Shown here piece after piece: positions 18,217 to 26,805 of a stretch of DNA of 64,000 nucleotides. Both the position numbers and the translations under genes were made by a program. The notes beneath the pieces were generated by a model. It searched no databases. It had not been told where the DNA came from and worked only from the letters and a program-made list of their open reading frames with translations. The DNA comes from Cytophagales bacterium (GTDB lineage Bacteria; Bacteroidota; Bacteroidia; Cytophagales; 172606-1), in NCBI GenBank assembly GCA_030446715.1, contig JAUJMU010000005.1, positions 21,176 to 85,175 of the forward strand, given 5' to 3'. The first letter of the stretch is position 1; each line of letters opens with the position of its first letter.

Positions 18217-18270
18217 AATACCCCATCTTAACAACGGCCATTTCATGGTTACGTTGTTAAGATGGGTATT
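18217..18270 (-). promoter_or_regulatory. Long hairpin between gldM and gldN
   Basis: AATACCCCATCTTAACAACG (18217-18236) pairs with CGTTGTTAAGATGGGTATT (18252-18270); the arms are fully complementary except for one bulged C. The inner loop contains CCAT/ATGG. In the minus-strand transcript it lies about 27 bases after the gldM stop and is not followed by a U-tract, so it is unlikely to be a simple terminator. Confidence 0.7.
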
Positions 18271-18296
18271 TATTATTTTGTTGTTTGCAACAATGA

Positions 18297-19979
18297 TTAG
18301 TTGAGCTGGAAAGAGAAGCTTGGGCTGCCACTTACCTGCGTATTTATCAACTGTCCCTTGAAGTTCATCCGCTTTACACCTTTTATCTCGATGTACAGAC
18401 GGTCGCCGGGACGAGCCTGGGAGACCAGACCACCAATTGCAACGCGGTCATCACCTCTTACGGCACCACCCACCGGACGCTTGCTTCTGATCAGGAAAAC
18501 TTCAGTCTCAGTTACCTTGAAACGTGCATCTTTCGGAAGCAGCGCAGCAAAGCCTTCTTCAGCTACCGCACGAATTTCAAGTGAAGTAGGATAAGGAGCA
18601 TCAAGTCCAAGCTTGGAATTCAATTCTCTGCCACCGCTGAAAGGCTTTACAGATGGTCTCGGAACCGGCCGAACCTTAAACTTCTCCGTACCGATCATGT
18701 TGCCACCGCTGCTTACAGACACAGCTACTTCGGTACCAGTAGGTATGATAGTAACATCACCTACTTTTGAACCAGGTATGGTAGTTGCACCCGAAGCGGA
18801 GAACGAAGGGCGATACTCGGCACCCAATGCAGGCACGGCGAAGTTAAGTTCGTTACCGCAATTGGCATACAGAGTTTGCATCGCAGCGGATTGCACCTGA
18901 ATAACGGGCTTGATCACGGTATACTCCTGAGTAACTGCGAAGGTAGAATCCTTTCCGGATGGAGTGCGGATGGTGATAGAACCATTCCAGGTTCTTTTCA
19001 TTTTACCTTCCTTGTCAAACGCACCACCTTGGGCAGTAAATTCAACTTTACCCATACCGTTGGCAACCGGAATGCTGGAACCATTATAGGTCATAGTAGG
19101 CGTAACGCCGGAAGAAGAAGCAGCGATGAACATTTCTGCCTTATACTTTGTACCAGCCGCTACCACATTGGCTTCGGGGCGGACCATGGCTACGATTTTG
19201 TCGAAGCGCAGTTGAGTAGCGCCTACTTTAGAAGCTAACTTCTCCAGAACGGCCGTTTCGTAACGGGCTACCTCGTTCTGCTTCTGGCTGATTACGGCCA
19301 GTGAAGCCACCATCGGCGTCTGGGCAAAATTCAGTTCCACAAAATCCTTGTTCTTCTGAGCAGGATCACTCTTTAGGGCAGGAACGTCTTTGGCATCCAA
19401 TGCCAGAGGAGGAAGGTTTTCCCGGGTAATTGAGGACAGATAGCTTGTAAAGGCATTCAGTTCGTTGCGGACATCATAACCTTTGCCGTTCTTTTTCGAA
19501 CCAACCATCAGCTCCTCCATTTCGGTTTCGGCGCTGGGGTTCTGATAAGTACCTGTCTCGGTTTTGATACCACCGCTTTTAGCAATCATCTGCTCTTTAA
19601 CGTCTTCCAGAAACGCAATACTAGGATCCTTATATGTACCGGTTTCCTGTTTGATACCGCCACTTTTATCAACCATTTGCTGCTTGATGCTTTCCAAATA
19701 AGCAATCATTTCAGCCGATTTAGCTTTTACTTCCTGCGCCTGCTTCAGCACGTTAACATCTTCGGCACGGTTGCCCTGCTTGGATACTGCTTCCTGCATT
19801 GCACTGATGCGCTTTTGGTTTTCACCAGCCGCTTCATTAGCAGATTTCTCCAGACTCTTATTCATCAGATCAAACTTGTTGATGATTTCAGAACTAACCT
19901 GCAGGGCTAGTAAGGCAGTCAGTACCAGGTACATCATGCCTATCAATTTCTGTCTTGGTGTTTCTTTAGCTCCAGCCAT
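18297..19979 (-). CDS. gldM: GldM/PorM, type IX secretion motor component
   Basis: One of two inner-membrane proteins of the proton-driven motor that powers type IX secretion and gliding. The N-terminus (KETPRQKLIGMMYLVLTALLALQVSSEIINKF) holds the single membrane helix that packs with GldL. The rest is periplasmic and forms elongated dimeric domains reaching GldK/GldN. At 560 aa it is somewhat longer than usual. Residues 92-149 are two tandem copies of a 29-residue segment, which may account for the extra length. It lies 50 bases downstream of gldL. Confidence 0.96.
   Translation of the reverse strand: MAGAKETPRQKLIGMMYLVLTALLALQVSSEIINKFDLMNKSLEKSANEAAGENQKRISAMQEAVSKQGNRAEDVNVLKQAQEVKAKSAEMIAYLESIKQQMVDKSGGIKQETGTYKDPSIAFLEDVKEQMIAKSGGIKTETGTYQNPSAETEMEELMVGSKKNGKGYDVRNELNAFTSYLSSITRENLPPLALDAKDVPALKSDPAQKNKDFVELNFAQTPMVASLAVISQKQNEVARYETAVLEKLASKVGATQLRFDKIVAMVRPEANVVAAGTKYKAEMFIAASSSGVTPTMTYNGSSIPVANGMGKVEFTAQGGAFDKEGKMKRTWNGSITIRTPSGKDSTFAVTQEYTVIKPVIQVQSAAMQTLYANCGNELNFAVPALGAEYRPSFSASGATTIPGSKVGDVTIIPTGTEVAVSVSSGGNMIGTEKFKVRPVPRPSVKPFSGGRELNSKLGLDAPYPTSLEIRAVAEEGFAALLPKDARFKVTETEVFLIRSKRPVGGAVRGDDRVAIGGLVSQARPGDRLYIEIKGVKRMNFKGQLINTQVSGSPSFSFQLN
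19533..19706 (-). repeat. Tandem 87-bp duplication inside gldM
   Basis: Two adjacent 29-codon units (19620-19706 and 19533-19619) encode copies sharing about 20 of 29 residues, including KSGGIK, ETGTY and PS at identical places. They sit in the first periplasmic domain just after the membrane helix. The DNA has diverged between copies, so the duplication is not recent or is under selection. Confidence 0.85.
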
Positions 19980-20029
19980 TACACTCTGTTTAACTTATGT
20001 TTAATACTCATTCAGGAACTAATATACAA

Positions 20030-20839
20030 TTACTGTCCTCTCATAGCAGTCAGCATGCTGCCATAAACTTTGTTGAGGGAAGTCAGGTTGTTTGTCAGTT
20101 TTGACAGTTCACCTTTGAACTGGGCAGTATCTTTGCTGGCTTCGGCCATATTTTCCATTGCAGAAGACAAGCTGCTGTAGAAGGAATTCATTGCCTTCAG
20201 ATGCTTGTTGGTATCCTGCAGTTCCATCTCATACACAGCATTCAGTGCGCCGAGGTTCTTGGTGATGTGCTGTACCTGTGCATGGTAAGCTTTGGCATCC
20301 TGAGAAGCGCTTGCCATTTCGGACATAGCGTTTACAGTGTGAGCGTAAGACTTGTTCATCTCAACCAGAGAGGTAGAGGCCAGCTTAACATTCTTGGCAT
20401 ATTCACTGGTAGCAACAGTTGCGTCAGCCATCGTGTTCATTTTATGCGTAGTATCAGCAAGATTGCGCAGACCGGCACCCAGGCTGTTGATCAGTTCAGG
20501 ACCTACTTTAGCGTTGGCCAGCATATCATCCAGCTTGCCGGTAAGACCATTGCCCTGCTGGGGAGCATTGCGACGGGGCATAGAATCTCCTTTGTAATCT
20601 TCAGCCAGTTCTGGATATACTTTAGTCCAATCGGGCTCCAGATGAGGAGGTTGGAATGCGCTCAGGAAAAAGATAATTGCTTCCGTAGTCAAACCGATAA
20701 TAAGCATGGCGTTAGCGCCTTCCCAGTGCATAAGTTTAAACATAGCGCCTACAATTACAATCGCGGCACCAATACCATACACAAAGGGCATCACCCTTGA
20801 AAACACAAAGTCCATGGATCCACCTTTTTTAGCACTCAT
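20030..20839 (-). CDS. gldL: GldL/PorL, type IX secretion motor component
   Basis: The second inner-membrane motor protein, thought to carry the proton path. Two membrane helices lie at about residues 15-33 and 44-62, with the conserved KLMHWEGANAML segment between them. Glu53 within the second helix (TTEAII) corresponds to the conserved glutamate studied in other GldL proteins. A long helical cytoplasmic tail follows, rich in Met, Ala and Asn and ending in SLNKVYGSMLTAMRG. At 269 aa it has normal length. It lies between gldK and gldM. Confidence 0.96.
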   Translation of the reverse strand: MSAKKGGSMDFVFSRVMPFVYGIGAAIVIVGAMFKLMHWEGANAMLIIGLTTEAIIFFLSAFQPPHLEPDWTKVYPELAEDYKGDSMPRRNAPQQGNGLTGKLDDMLANAKVGPELINSLGAGLRNLADTTHKMNTMADATVATSEYAKNVKLASTSLVEMNKSYAHTVNAMSEMASASQDAKAYHAQVQHITKNLGALNAVYEMELQDTNKHLKAMNSFYSSLSSAMENMAEASKDTAQFKGELSKLTNNLTSLNKVYGSMLTAMRGQ

Positions 20840-20996
20840 TTTGTTTTACTGTTTAACGTTTAAGATTAATTGAAATTGATTGAATTGTTTATTGAAAAAA
20901 TAAAAAGGTTTGGCGGAAAAAATCCTTCCTGAAAGGGCACACTGGAAAACCTGCAGGTCCTGATACCTGCAACTAGTAACCTTTCAAGAAAGTTCA

Positions 20997-22037
20997 TTAA
21001 AATTCTTTGCCTGAAGAACGGCCCAGATAAGTCATCACGCAGCGGAATCCAAGGAAAGCATTGCTTGAATCTTGGTATTCAAAGGTACGGGTACCCGTCT
21101 CCAGATAATACGCAACGTCTTTCCATGAGCCGCCACGGATTACTTTACGCGGCTCGTTGTCGTCGTTGTACTTAGGGTTCAGATCCCATACAATCGGCAT
21201 GGCAGCAGGATTGTAGGCGTCCTCACACCACTCAGAGACGTTGCCGGCCATATCATACAAGCCGTAGTCATTTGAGAAGAAAGAGGCTACCGGTGCGGTA
21301 TACATGAAGTTGTCATTGTAGTAGTTACCACGTCCAGGCTTGAAGTTAGCCAGCAGACAGCCATACGTATTCACAAGGTAAGGATTGCCCCATGGATACT
21401 TTGCCATGTCGCGTCCGCCGCGGGCAGCATATTCCCACTCTGCCTCAGAAGGCAAGCGGAAATTAGGCATTGCAAACTTGCCTTCTGAGGCACGGTATGC
21501 ATTCAGATACTTGGTGCGCCATTCGCAGAAGTATTTGGAAGCCCACCAGTCAATGCCCACCACTGGATAATCGTCAAACGCCGGGTGCATATAGTAGTAC
21601 TCCATCATCGGATCACCGTAGTGATGCGCGAAATCTTTTACCCAAACAGTCGTGTCCGGATAAAGCTCCTTCATGATGTAATCTTCTCCCAGCACAGATG
21701 CTGAATCAGTCATCATATGGTCAATGAACTGACGGTATTCATTGTTGGTGATTTCCGTATCATCCATGTAAAAACCACCTATCGTGACCTGCTTATTCAT
21801 GTTGATCATCGTATGGGGCACGTCCTCGTCAGCCTGACCCATGTGAAAGGTTCCTGATGGCACCAGAACCATACCATAAGGTATTTCCTGTTTCCACCCT
21901 TCACGCCCGGCCACGCCAACCAGTTCTCCACGATCATCTCCTTTACCCCTTTTGCCAAGCAAACCGCAACCCTGCAAAAGCATGGGTGCCACCGCCAGAA
22001 GGCAATAGAAGATTTTAAAGTAATTGGACTTATTCAT
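20997..22037 (-). CDS. gldK: GldK/PorK, type IX secretion lipoprotein
   Basis: An outer-membrane-associated lipoprotein that forms a periplasmic ring with GldN. The signal peptide ends in LLQGC, giving the lipidated Cys. The rest is a formylglycine-generating-enzyme-like domain (VPSGTFHMGQ, GIDWWASKYFCEWR, RLPSEAEWEYAARGG, GNVSEWCEDAYNP, RGGSWKDVAYYLETG), used here as a structural fold rather than an enzyme. At 346 aa it is at the short end of the family. A well-formed promoter lies 59 bases upstream, so gldKLMN may be transcribed separately from porP. Confidence 0.96.
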   Translation of the reverse strand: MNKSNYFKIFYCLLAVAPMLLQGCGLLGKRGKGDDRGELVGVAGREGWKQEIPYGMVLVPSGTFHMGQADEDVPHTMINMNKQVTIGGFYMDDTEITNNEYRQFIDHMMTDSASVLGEDYIMKELYPDTTVWVKDFAHHYGDPMMEYYYMHPAFDDYPVVGIDWWASKYFCEWRTKYLNAYRASEGKFAMPNFRLPSEAEWEYAARGGRDMAKYPWGNPYLVNTYGCLLANFKPGRGNYYNDNFMYTAPVASFFSNDYGLYDMAGNVSEWCEDAYNPAAMPIVWDLNPKYNDDNEPRKVIRGGSWKDVAYYLETGTRTFEYQDSSNAFLGFRCVMTYLGRSSGKEF

Positions 22038-22095
22038 AGCACCTGATAAATTGAGAATATTCGATTCGGTTGATTAACAAAGCAAAAGACAGGGA

Positions 22096-22127
22096 CAAAT
22101 TTATAGTTTAAACTTTTCTGCGTTCAA
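22096..22127 (-). promoter_or_regulatory. Promoter of gldKLMN
   Basis: On the minus strand, TAAATTTG (22103 to 22096) matches the -7 consensus TAnnTTTG. TTG at 22127-22125 stands 21 bases upstream of it, matching the -33 element of Bacteroidota primary sigma promoters. The implied leader is about 50 nt. Confidence 0.65.
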
Positions 22128-22242
22128 TAAAGATTCATCTTTACACCACGTTGTAATATTTAAAGAAAAATGGGCTGCATGATTTAAGGGAAACCAAAGG
22201 CAACAGCTTAATCATCAATGAATTAAAATAACGGCACAATCA

Positions 22243-23211
22243 TCAATATCTGAACCTTGGCGTACGGGTTACCGACCTGGTAGAAGGCACCGGCGCGGGC
22301 AGTGTGTAAGAGAGCATCACCTCATTGGATGTTGGTCTTTTTACAGGCTGCGCCTTTATAACATAATCAAAAGCATAACCTAATCTGAATGCGTTCTCCT
22401 TGCCAAATGCGGCTCCCACTATTGCAGCAATTGACTCTCCTTGCCTGAAAGATAACCCTCCCCAAAATTTCTGCTCATACGTGGCAAGGGTACTTACCTC
22501 GAATGAGTACGTATTAAAATCAGATTTGACCAAAAAAGACGGCGACAGAACAATCTGATAAGTAAGGTCATAATCATAACCACCGGTCAGATATATATGA
22601 TTCTCTAGGGGATTTTTCAGAGCTTCTGAACCGAAATCAAATTCTGACCTGATTATGTGATTAACGCTGAGTCCACCATAAAATTTTTCTGCCCGGTAAA
22701 AAATTCCAAGTGCCAGATCGGGCCTCAGTTGCGATTCCTTGCCGGTCCGGTCACGCAGAATAGGATCGTCGTCCTCCACAGCCCTATAGCGTTCAAAATC
22801 AAGCGTTTGACTAAACATACCGCCTCTGATACCTAATGACAGCTTTCCCCTTTTAACCGGAAAGTGGTAGGCGTATGACACTTGGGCATCCAGATTGGTG
22901 AGAGGGCCAAGATTATCATTTGCGATGTGCAGCCCTACCCCGCTCCGGAGACGTAATATGGGTGAATTGAGACTGAAGTTGGAAGTTACCGGAGCACCAC
23001 CCTGATCGTTGGGAAAGGAAGTCTGATAAGTTGTCCATTGCCACCGGTGAAGCAACTGGAACTTCGTCCGGCCTTCCACGCCGGCATAGGCAGGATTGAA
23101 ATAAAGGTTATTGAACATGTATTGGCTGAACTGCGCGTCCTGCTGGGCAAAAGAAGGCAAACCGCCCCCCAGGCAGCACACCAACAGGATAGTAGAAAGT
23201 CTATGTCTCAT
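22243..23211 (-). CDS. porP: PorP/SprF-family outer-membrane protein
   Basis: A beta-barrel of the PorP/SprF family that binds the GldK-N ring or secreted adhesins at the outer membrane. It has a signal peptide (ending PSFAQQ) and the diagnostic start of the mature protein, QDAQFSQYMFNNLYFNPAYAG. Alternating strands continue to an aromatic C-terminal end (TPRFRY). The ATG at 23211 gives 322 aa; a GTG three codons upstream also exists. It is upstream of gldK in the same direction, the order seen in the P. gingivalis porPKLMN cluster. Confidence 0.94.
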   Translation of the reverse strand: MRHRLSTILLVCCLGGGLPSFAQQDAQFSQYMFNNLYFNPAYAGVEGRTKFQLLHRWQWTTYQTSFPNDQGGAPVTSNFSLNSPILRLRSGVGLHIANDNLGPLTNLDAQVSYAYHFPVKRGKLSLGIRGGMFSQTLDFERYRAVEDDDPILRDRTGKESQLRPDLALGIFYRAEKFYGGLSVNHIIRSEFDFGSEALKNPLENHIYLTGGYDYDLTYQIVLSPSFLVKSDFNTYSFEVSTLATYEQKFWGGLSFRQGESIAAIVGAAFGKENAFRLGYAFDYVIKAQPVKRPTSNEVMLSYTLPAPVPSTRSVTRTPRFRY

Positions 23212-23365
23212 AGCAAGCACAAGTGATAGGTTTAAATATAGCGATTCGTTTTACAACCGTACAAAACATAACAAGTTTTGTGCAGAGGTGCCTTGATCAA
23301 AAACCTTGTGCAAGCTATTAAACGTAAAAAAGGATAAATTATTGGGTAGATATATTACGCGGGCT

Positions 23366-24151
23366 TTAACCGATTTGGTTCGCTTTCTTGATGTACATTT
23401 CAATAGCGCCGGTCATGGAAGGTGCGTTGGGTTGCGGAGCTTCAATATCCAGAATAAGGTTGTGCTCACGGACTGCCTTGGCAGTAGTGGGACCAAAGGC
23501 TGCTATTCTGGTTTTGTTCTGCTTAAAGTCAGGAAAGTTTACAAAAAGTGAGGTGACACCCGAAGGGCTGAAAAATGCAATGATATCATAATTCACATCA
23601 GCGAGGTCAGAAAGATCAGTGGCAACGGTATTGTACAGAACCGCTTCTGTAAGGTGTAGTCCGTTCAAATCCATAAACTCCGGAATGTCGTTCTTACGGA
23701 TATCTGAGCAGGGGAAGAGACACTTCTCGCTTTTATGCTTCTTGAGCAGGTCAAGCATATCTGCCGCCGTTTTTTCACCCGTGAAAATCTTACGCTTCCG
23801 GACAACAATATACTTTTGCAGGTAATTAGCCGTTTGTTCAGAAATACAGAAGTATTTCATCTCGGCAGGCATTTCCAGCTTGCTCTCACCGCAGATCCGG
23901 AAAAAATGATCCACTGCGTTACGGCTGGTGAAAATTACGGCTGTGTGCTCAGGAATGTTGATCTTCTGCTTCCGGAAATCCTTCAGCACAACAGGCTCAA
24001 TCTGAATAAATGGGCGGAAATCTACTTCAAGATTGTACTTTCTTGCCAGTTCAAAATAAGGAGATTTGTCATCGGGCTTTGGCTGGGAAACCAGGACACT
24101 CCCCACTTTATATAATCTGTCCTGTGCATCCGGTGTCTTTACTGCGCTCAT
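23366..24151 (-). CDS. hemD: Uroporphyrinogen-III synthase
   Basis: Closes hydroxymethylbilane to uroporphyrinogen III with inversion of ring D in haem and sirohaem synthesis. The family is poorly conserved, but two Rossmann-like halves are visible: VLVSQPKPDDKSPYFELARKY at the start, AVIFTSRNAVDHFF in the first half, and DIIAFFSPSGVTSLF plus IAAFGPTTAKAVRE in the second. The ATG at 24151 gives 261 aa; an alternative start 14 codons upstream would leave only 6 bases from the preceding gene. The enzyme before it in the pathway, HemC, is encoded at 56.9 kb. Confidence 0.88.
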   Translation of the reverse strand: MSAVKTPDAQDRLYKVGSVLVSQPKPDDKSPYFELARKYNLEVDFRPFIQIEPVVLKDFRKQKINIPEHTAVIFTSRNAVDHFFRICGESKLEMPAEMKYFCISEQTANYLQKYIVVRKRKIFTGEKTAADMLDLLKKHKSEKCLFPCSDIRKNDIPEFMDLNGLHLTEAVLYNTVATDLSDLADVNYDIIAFFSPSGVTSLFVNFPDFKQNKTRIAAFGPTTAKAVREHNLILDIEAPQPNAPSMTGAIEMYIKKANQIG

Positions 24152-24199
24152 CTGACCAAGGCTAAAACGTTTTATTCTAGTTCCACGCGGCAAAACTGC

Positions 24200-25411
24200 C
24201 TATTTTATCAAAATCTTGATTCCTATCAGTAAGGGTATCAGTTCGGTGGTGCAAAGATAGGAAAATAAGTATAGATTTTTAGCGGCCGTGAGTTTGCCCA
24301 AAACAGAATTGATGATCACGATCCGCACCAGGTTAAAGAGCAACACTACCCATATCATTACTTCAGCCACAACGGAGACCCAGACGGGAGCCACTAAAAA
24401 CAAGGTAAACTGCAGAAAAACCACCACTGTATAGAAAACCCGCGAAAAGAGCAGATACTCGTAATAATGCACATGTGTTACTCCGGATAACTTAAACACA
24501 CTTCCCACTGCCTGAATCAGAATGTATTTACCCAGCAGCAGAGAAAATATCAATCCTGCCATCATGAGAAAATACAGGCTCAATGACCAGAATTGATCAG
24601 TAGTACTGACAGGAAGTACATCGGCAAAAAGGCTGTCCGAGCTTTGCTGCACGGTAACGTAGAACAGACTCAGCAGAAAGCTATGCGCAAGAATAAAAAG
24701 CAGGCTGCCTCCGCTCAGGGGCTTGTGGACCAGCGGAAGATCTTCCCGCAATGCCCCCGGTACCATAAACCGCAGATTGAAGTATTGGGAAAAGGCTTTG
24801 GGATGGTAGTTCCACAGGAAGGCGTACAACCCAAGCACAAAAACAGCAGCAATAATCAGAAAATCACTGAAGAAATCATCTTCTCGCACTTTAGCCTGCA
24901 GTTCTTCCTGGGGAGTAGGTGAGGCTGTCTGAAGCACCTGTGACCGGGGAAAAATGACCTGCGCCACAGGTACAGTGCTGTGTCCGGCGGACGTATACAA
25001 AGACAGAAGCAACGTCTGACTTTTTATCTGCTTCTGGAGGCTGTCCAGATTCAGGGATATCTTCTGATCAGGCTGCATCAATTTCACCAGCCTGGACTGC
25101 ACAAAGAGGTAGCACACCTGGTCTGACTGCACCATCAGGTGGTAAGAGCGGTACCGGGCCGGGTCCAGTACCAAATTGAGAGAATGCTGCACCGGGTAGC
25201 GGTCGGGTAGATAAGGCACGTACGACTGATAGGCATTGTCATACACGAGCCACTGGTCACTCAGATTTTCGATCAGATCGAACTCTGCCTGCACTTTCTG
25301 GGCCTGCCCTGCAGCCGGACCACAAAAGCAGATGCTGGCAAGCCAGAAAAAAAGAATGCCTGCCCGGTACCTGATTGCTCCGGCTATTCTGTATTTGAGT
25401 TCAATCATCAT
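24200..25411 (-). CDS. DUF4271 membrane protein
   Basis: A protein of about 403 aa with a signal-like N-terminal segment, a periplasmic domain of roughly 150 residues, and then about six membrane helices from residue 175 to the C-terminus (FLIIAAVFVLGLYAFLWNY, LLFILAHSFLLSLFYV, MMAGLIFSLLLGKYILI, VFYTVVVFLQFTLFLV and others). This is the DUF4271 arrangement, a family of unknown function found in Bacteroidota, often next to hemD as here. The ATG pair at 25411/25408 is preferred to a TTG farther upstream. It is followed by hemD after 48 bases. Confidence 0.85.
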   Translation of the reverse strand: MMIELKYRIAGAIRYRAGILFFWLASICFCGPAAGQAQKVQAEFDLIENLSDQWLVYDNAYQSYVPYLPDRYPVQHSLNLVLDPARYRSYHLMVQSDQVCYLFVQSRLVKLMQPDQKISLNLDSLQKQIKSQTLLLSLYTSAGHSTVPVAQVIFPRSQVLQTASPTPQEELQAKVREDDFFSDFLIIAAVFVLGLYAFLWNYHPKAFSQYFNLRFMVPGALREDLPLVHKPLSGGSLLFILAHSFLLSLFYVTVQQSSDSLFADVLPVSTTDQFWSLSLYFLMMAGLIFSLLLGKYILIQAVGSVFKLSGVTHVHYYEYLLFSRVFYTVVVFLQFTLFLVAPVWVSVVAEVMIWVVLLFNLVRIVIINSVLGKLTAAKNLYLFSYLCTTELIPLLIGIKILIK

Positions 25412-25890
25412 GCGTGTTAAAACTTTACTTCCCAAACTTTGCCAGAGAAGCAGATACTTAAGTTACTAAATTATTCAGTGTTTTAGCTGATAATACCCAA
25501 GCCTGTGCAGCCTATATCCAGACCAAAAAGCTTACAGTCGGGCTATGGAGACAGCATCTGGCACTGTTCAGACCTAAACCTGATGGTGCGGTAAAAAGAC
25601 TGAAAACGCTTTATGTGAGAGGCTGCAAAACAGGTACCCTTGTCAGTTGTGCAGCAAAAATACGCTACAAATATAATTTAAAAACCCAGCTGTTACCGGA
25701 AACTGAACCCGGATACACCAGGCAAGAGGCGCAATCATGTAAGATGCTTTTGAAATAAACTCTTTTCCCGAACCAGCGGCAGTGTCTCTCCTGCACATCT
25801 GTCCGCTGGCTGGATACCCGGAACAGCAACCCGTTGTGAATTAGTATTAATATAGGTTTTTTTATACTCATCCTAACGCTTTGCATTGCT
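25412..25890. other. Intergenic region, 479 bases, no supported gene
   Basis: This gap separates the divergent DUF4271 and TerB-like genes. It contains a 99-codon stop-free stretch on the plus strand (25462-25758) with no ATG start and no recognisable family. I see no clear promoter of the TAnnTTTG type, no hairpin with a T-tract and no repeat shared with the rest of the window. Confidence 0.5.
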
Positions 25891-26265
25891 ATGTATACCT
25901 ACACAGCTTTGCTGGTGGCTCATACGGACGGAACAGTCGATGACAAGGAGTGGCAGTTTATAAGGGCTCTGGCTGATGATCTGATCAGTATTTCCTCCCG
26001 GAAGGACATCTGCAAGGAAGAGGTCAAGGATTTGCAGCTGTTATTTTTCAATGAATTTAAATACTTAATTTGCCACTTCGATCAGTGGGAAAGGAAGTTT
26101 ATGAAGACGCTCAAGCGTTACCTCATCGAGAAGCCCGAAGAAAAAGCGGCAGTTATGAAAGCAATTTATATGCTGGCCGACGCTTCTGATGGAATATGCG
26201 AAAAAGAGAGCGTTATGATTGAACACCTCTCCCACGAACTGGACATTTATCCCAGCCTCATATGA
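25891..26265 (+). CDS. Small TerB-like helical protein
   Basis: A 124-aa all-helical, acidic soluble protein with no signal peptide. The start (LLVAHTDGTVDDKEWQFIRAL) and the end (IYMLADASDGICEKESVMIEHLSHEL) each carry a D-G-x-x-x-x-E/K-E pattern typical of TerB-like folds (tellurite-resistance TerB and relatives), which often bind metal. The match is by pattern only. Its TGA overlaps the ATG of the following acetyltransferase (ATGA), so the two are translationally coupled. Confidence 0.7.
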   Translation: MYTYTALLVAHTDGTVDDKEWQFIRALADDLISISSRKDICKEEVKDLQLLFFNEFKYLICHFDQWERKFMKTLKRYLIEKPEEKAAVMKAIYMLADASDGICEKESVMIEHLSHELDIYPSLI

Positions 26266-26747
26266 CCCATCCGATAGTCTCTGTCCGCCGTGGTACTCCG
26301 GAAGACATTCCGGCTACTCTGAACCTGATCCGGGAACTGGCTCTCTACGAAAAGGCTCCTCACGAGGTAGAAAATACGGAGGAAAGGATGCTGCAGGATG
26401 GTTTTGGTCCTAACCCTGTTTTTGGCTTTCATGTCGCAGAGCTGAATGGCACAGTTGCAGGAATTGCCGTTTATTACTACCGGTACTCAACCTGGAAAGG
26501 GAAGCGCCTTTACCTTGAAGACATTGTAGTAACCCAATCAGAGCGAGGCAAAGGAATCGGCAAATTACTTTTTGAAGCCGCAATTGGTGAGGCCAAACGT
26601 ACCGGATGTAATGGAATGAGCTGGCAGGTGCTGGAGTGGAATACGCCTGCTCTCCGGTTTTACGAAAAATTTGGTGCCGGATCTGACGCAGAGTGGATCA
26701 ACTGCAGCCTTACCGGCGCCCAGCTTGCTGCATATAAGGTTGAGTAG
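26262..26747 (+). CDS. GNAT-family N-acetyltransferase
   Basis: A predicted acetyl-CoA-dependent acetyltransferase of 161 aa. The acetyl-CoA binding loop is visible as SERGKGIGKLLFEAA, after the strand LYLEDIVV and before the WQVLEWNTPALRFYEKFGA segment. These segments resemble the diamine/thialysine acetyltransferase branch, so a polyamine or lysine-analogue substrate is possible but unproven. It starts inside the stop codon of the TerB-like gene. Its end faces aroA across 58 bases. Confidence 0.9.
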   Translation: MTHPIVSVRRGTPEDIPATLNLIRELALYEKAPHEVENTEERMLQDGFGPNPVFGFHVAELNGTVAGIAVYYYRYSTWKGKRLYLEDIVVTQSERGKGIGKLLFEAAIGEAKRTGCNGMSWQVLEWNTPALRFYEKFGAGSDAEWINCSLTGAQLAAYKVE

Positions 26748-26805
26748 ACAGGTTGTCCAAGGCCAAGGACGACTTTCTGAAAAATCCCTCTGGAAAGCCT
26801 TAGCC

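Noticed and set aside
20840-20996. Regulatory hairpin in the gldK-gldL gap (GCAGGT/ACCTGC)
   Set aside because: The stem is only six bases and is one of several weak possibilities; not supported.
25462-25758. A 99-codon stop-free plus-strand frame between the DUF4271 and TerB-like genes
   Set aside because: It has no ATG near its beginning, no recognisable domain and basic, Cys-containing composition unlike its neighbours. A stretch of this length can occur by chance in the gap.
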